From SZUA-521 sp041738285 (GTDB lineage Bacteria; Pseudomonadota; Gammaproteobacteria; Pseudomonadales; Azotimanducaceae): a stretch of DNA of 64,000 bases. This document shows positions 62,810-64,000 of this stretch, one piece after another. The notes beneath the pieces are model-generated. The model did no database searches. It saw only the letters and a program-made list of their open reading frames with translations, and was not told the DNA's origin. How positions within the stretch are numbered: position 1 is the stretch's first letter; each line of letters opens with the position of its first letter. Location: contig JBGSQB010000180.1 of the NCBI GenBank assembly GCA_041738285.1, positions 1 to 64,000 on the forward strand, given 5' to 3'. Made by a program: the position numbers and the translations under genes.

Positions 62810-64000
62810 TCACGTGCGTCGAGCCTCCAATACCGGTATCACCACGCGCGCGCCGGGCTTGACGACCGCGAGGTCCATATCCGGGTTGTATTGACGTAGC
62901 AACCAGACCGGGACCTTGTAGCGCCGTTCGGCAAGCACCCACACGGATTCGCCCGAACGCACCACGTGTTCGTTGGTGCCGGCAATTCGATAGCGGGCGA
63001 AGAATCGCTCCTGTAGCTCACGATGGTGATCGAGGCGACGACTCGAGAACACCTCCGGGGTCACCCGGGCGAAGTCGAGCTTGAACGAATTACCCGAGCG
63101 AATGCGCGCGCCAGAGCGCAGTCCATTCAAGGCTTTCAGCCGTGCAGGGTCAGTTTCGGACCACGCAGCGAAATGTACCAACGCCTCACCTTCCTGAATT
63201 CGGATCGTGTTGTCTGCGGCGACGCTGTAGTCATTCGGATCCGCGGCTGGCGCGGAGTCCTCGCCCTGGGTAATCGGCATGCTGCGCGGCTCTTCCACGT
63301 CCGCAACTTCTACCAACGGTTCGGCTGGGCTGACGGGGACTTCGGCGAGCGCCGGTGTCGATAGCGCGGGCGTCGTGGGCACTGGAATGGGCGCCGCGAC
63401 CACCGGCGCTGCCGCCACGACCGGTTCCGCTGGCGCGACGGGCGCCACCGCATCTGCAGCGTCTGAGGGGTAAGTGCCGTCGGCGACGACCGGCTCAGTG
63501 GCCGTCAGCGCTGCGGGCAGGATGAGCTTCTGGCCGATGCGCAGCCGATGCGCGCTGCTCAGCGAATTGATCGACACGAGTTCGTTCACGCGCGTGCCGT
63601 AGCGCGGCGCAATCGATGACAGCGTCTCCCCGCGCTGCACGACGTGAAACAGATCTGGCACCTGCGCCGCGAGCCAGATGTCCTGCGGAACCGCGGCAAT
63701 CCATTGTGACTCGTCCATGTCGGCACGCTTTGGCAGGCGTAATGAATAGCCGCGGGGTACGTACTTGTGGCCGTCGAGCACCGATGGTCGCAGACTCGGG
63801 TTGAGGCGGGCGATCTCGACGCGGTCAACACCGAGCGCCGTCGCCAAGTCGTCGAGCGATGCGTATCCGGGCAGTTCGATACGCGGGTTATCGTCCGGCG
63901 GATCACGCTGCAACGCCCCGAAGTAACGCTGCGAGTTCATGCGTGCTTCGGCAGCGGCAAGGAACGCAACGTAGAAATTTCTGGAGGCGAAACCAAAACT
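62810..64000 (-). CDS. mltD: Membrane-bound lytic murein transglycosylase D, C-terminal part (partial)
   Basis: The frame is open from the window edge. The edge codons read FGFASRNFYVAFLAAAEARM and SQRYFG, the end of the MltD catalytic domain, so the gene continues outside. Then come a LysM domain (FHVVQRGETLSSIAPRYGTR to LRIGQKLILP), a Pro/Ala-rich linker of about 65 residues, a LysM-like stretch (IRIQEGEALVHFAAWSETDP) and a last LysM (EHVVRSGESVWVLAERRYKV). Cleaves peptidoglycan glycans in the periplasm; LysM domains bind the wall. Confidence 0.92.
   Translation of the reverse strand, partial: SFGFASRNFYVAFLAAAEARMNSQRYFGALQRDPPDDNPRIELPGYASLDDLATALGVDRVEIARLNPSLRPSVLDGHKYVPRGYSLRLPKRADMDESQWIAAVPQDIWLAAQVPDLFHVVQRGETLSSIAPRYGTRVNELVSINSLSSAHRLRIGQKLILPAALTATEPVVADGTYPSDAADAVAPVAPAEPVVAAAPVVAAPIPVPTTPALSTPALAEVPVSPAEPLVEVADVEEPRSMPITQGEDSAPAADPNDYSVAADNTIRIQEGEALVHFAAWSETDPARLKALNGLRSGARIRSGNSFKLDFARVTPEVFSSRRLDHHRELQERFFARYRIAGTNEHVVRSGESVWVLAERRYKVPVWLLRQYNPDMDLAVVKPGARVVIPVLEARRT

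Overview
The window reads as a piece of a gammaproteobacterial chromosome. The evidence is a long PLP-fold arginine decarboxylase with the agmatine route to putrescine, an MltD-type lytic transglycosylase at the right edge, proteobacterial REP-like hairpins, and a chromosomal-integron cassette array. I cannot fix the order or genus; the array style recalls Xanthomonadales-like bacteria, but that is inference.

Region 1 (about 1-27600) is an integron cassette array. Short, mostly + strand genes are each followed by an attC site with the cores GCCTAAC ... GTTAGGC and a shared central hairpin. I see 39 sites or remnants. Up to about 11.7 kb nearly all are complete and about 99 bp long. Between about 12 and 16 kb intact, short and truncated sites are mixed. 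Further right, R' or R'' cores are mutated, and by 25-27.6 kb only scraps remain. The genes' orientation puts attI and the integrase to the left, outside the window, so the decay grows with distance from the integrase. Cassettes carry toxin-antitoxin modules (brnTA, two higBA, a DUF433/DUF5615 pair, and two with dead toxins), GNAT acetyltransferases, VOC proteins, three CPBP membrane proteases, P-loop kinases, GFA proteins, cupins, a glutathione S-transferase, a YHYH lipoprotein, an NYN nuclease-like protein, MarC and several unknown membrane proteins. Five cassettes are inverted.

Region 2 (about 27.6-55.3 kb) has no attC but keeps much of the same repertoire: many small, tightly packed, mostly + strand genes (GNAT, VOC, EthD/ABM, cupin, PNPOx-like, RidA, MOSC, MAPEG, DUF1801, PIN), often with 4-bp start/stop overlaps. 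Conventional genes lie among them: an actinobacterial-looking asd, a YbaK deacylase, a PrxQ-type peroxiredoxin, a YaiI/YqxD protein, an L,D-transpeptidase, an RRM protein, and a rifampin-phosphotransferase-like enzyme on the minus strand. Three REP-like hairpins sit between genes; two of them share a GGGACAGTT loop.

Region 3 (about 55.3-64 kb) holds a minus-strand polyamine cluster, aguA, a deoxyhypusine-synthase homologue, speA and aguB: arginine to agmatine (SpeA), to N-carbamoylputrescine (AguA), to putrescine (AguB). The DHS homologue probably adds an aminobutyl group. Then come a DUF3307 and a VOC gene on +, two neighbouring minus-strand pseudogenes (aldo/keto reductase, phytanoyl-CoA dioxygenase), each with a missing internal block, and the C-terminal LysM half of mltD, cut by the window edge.
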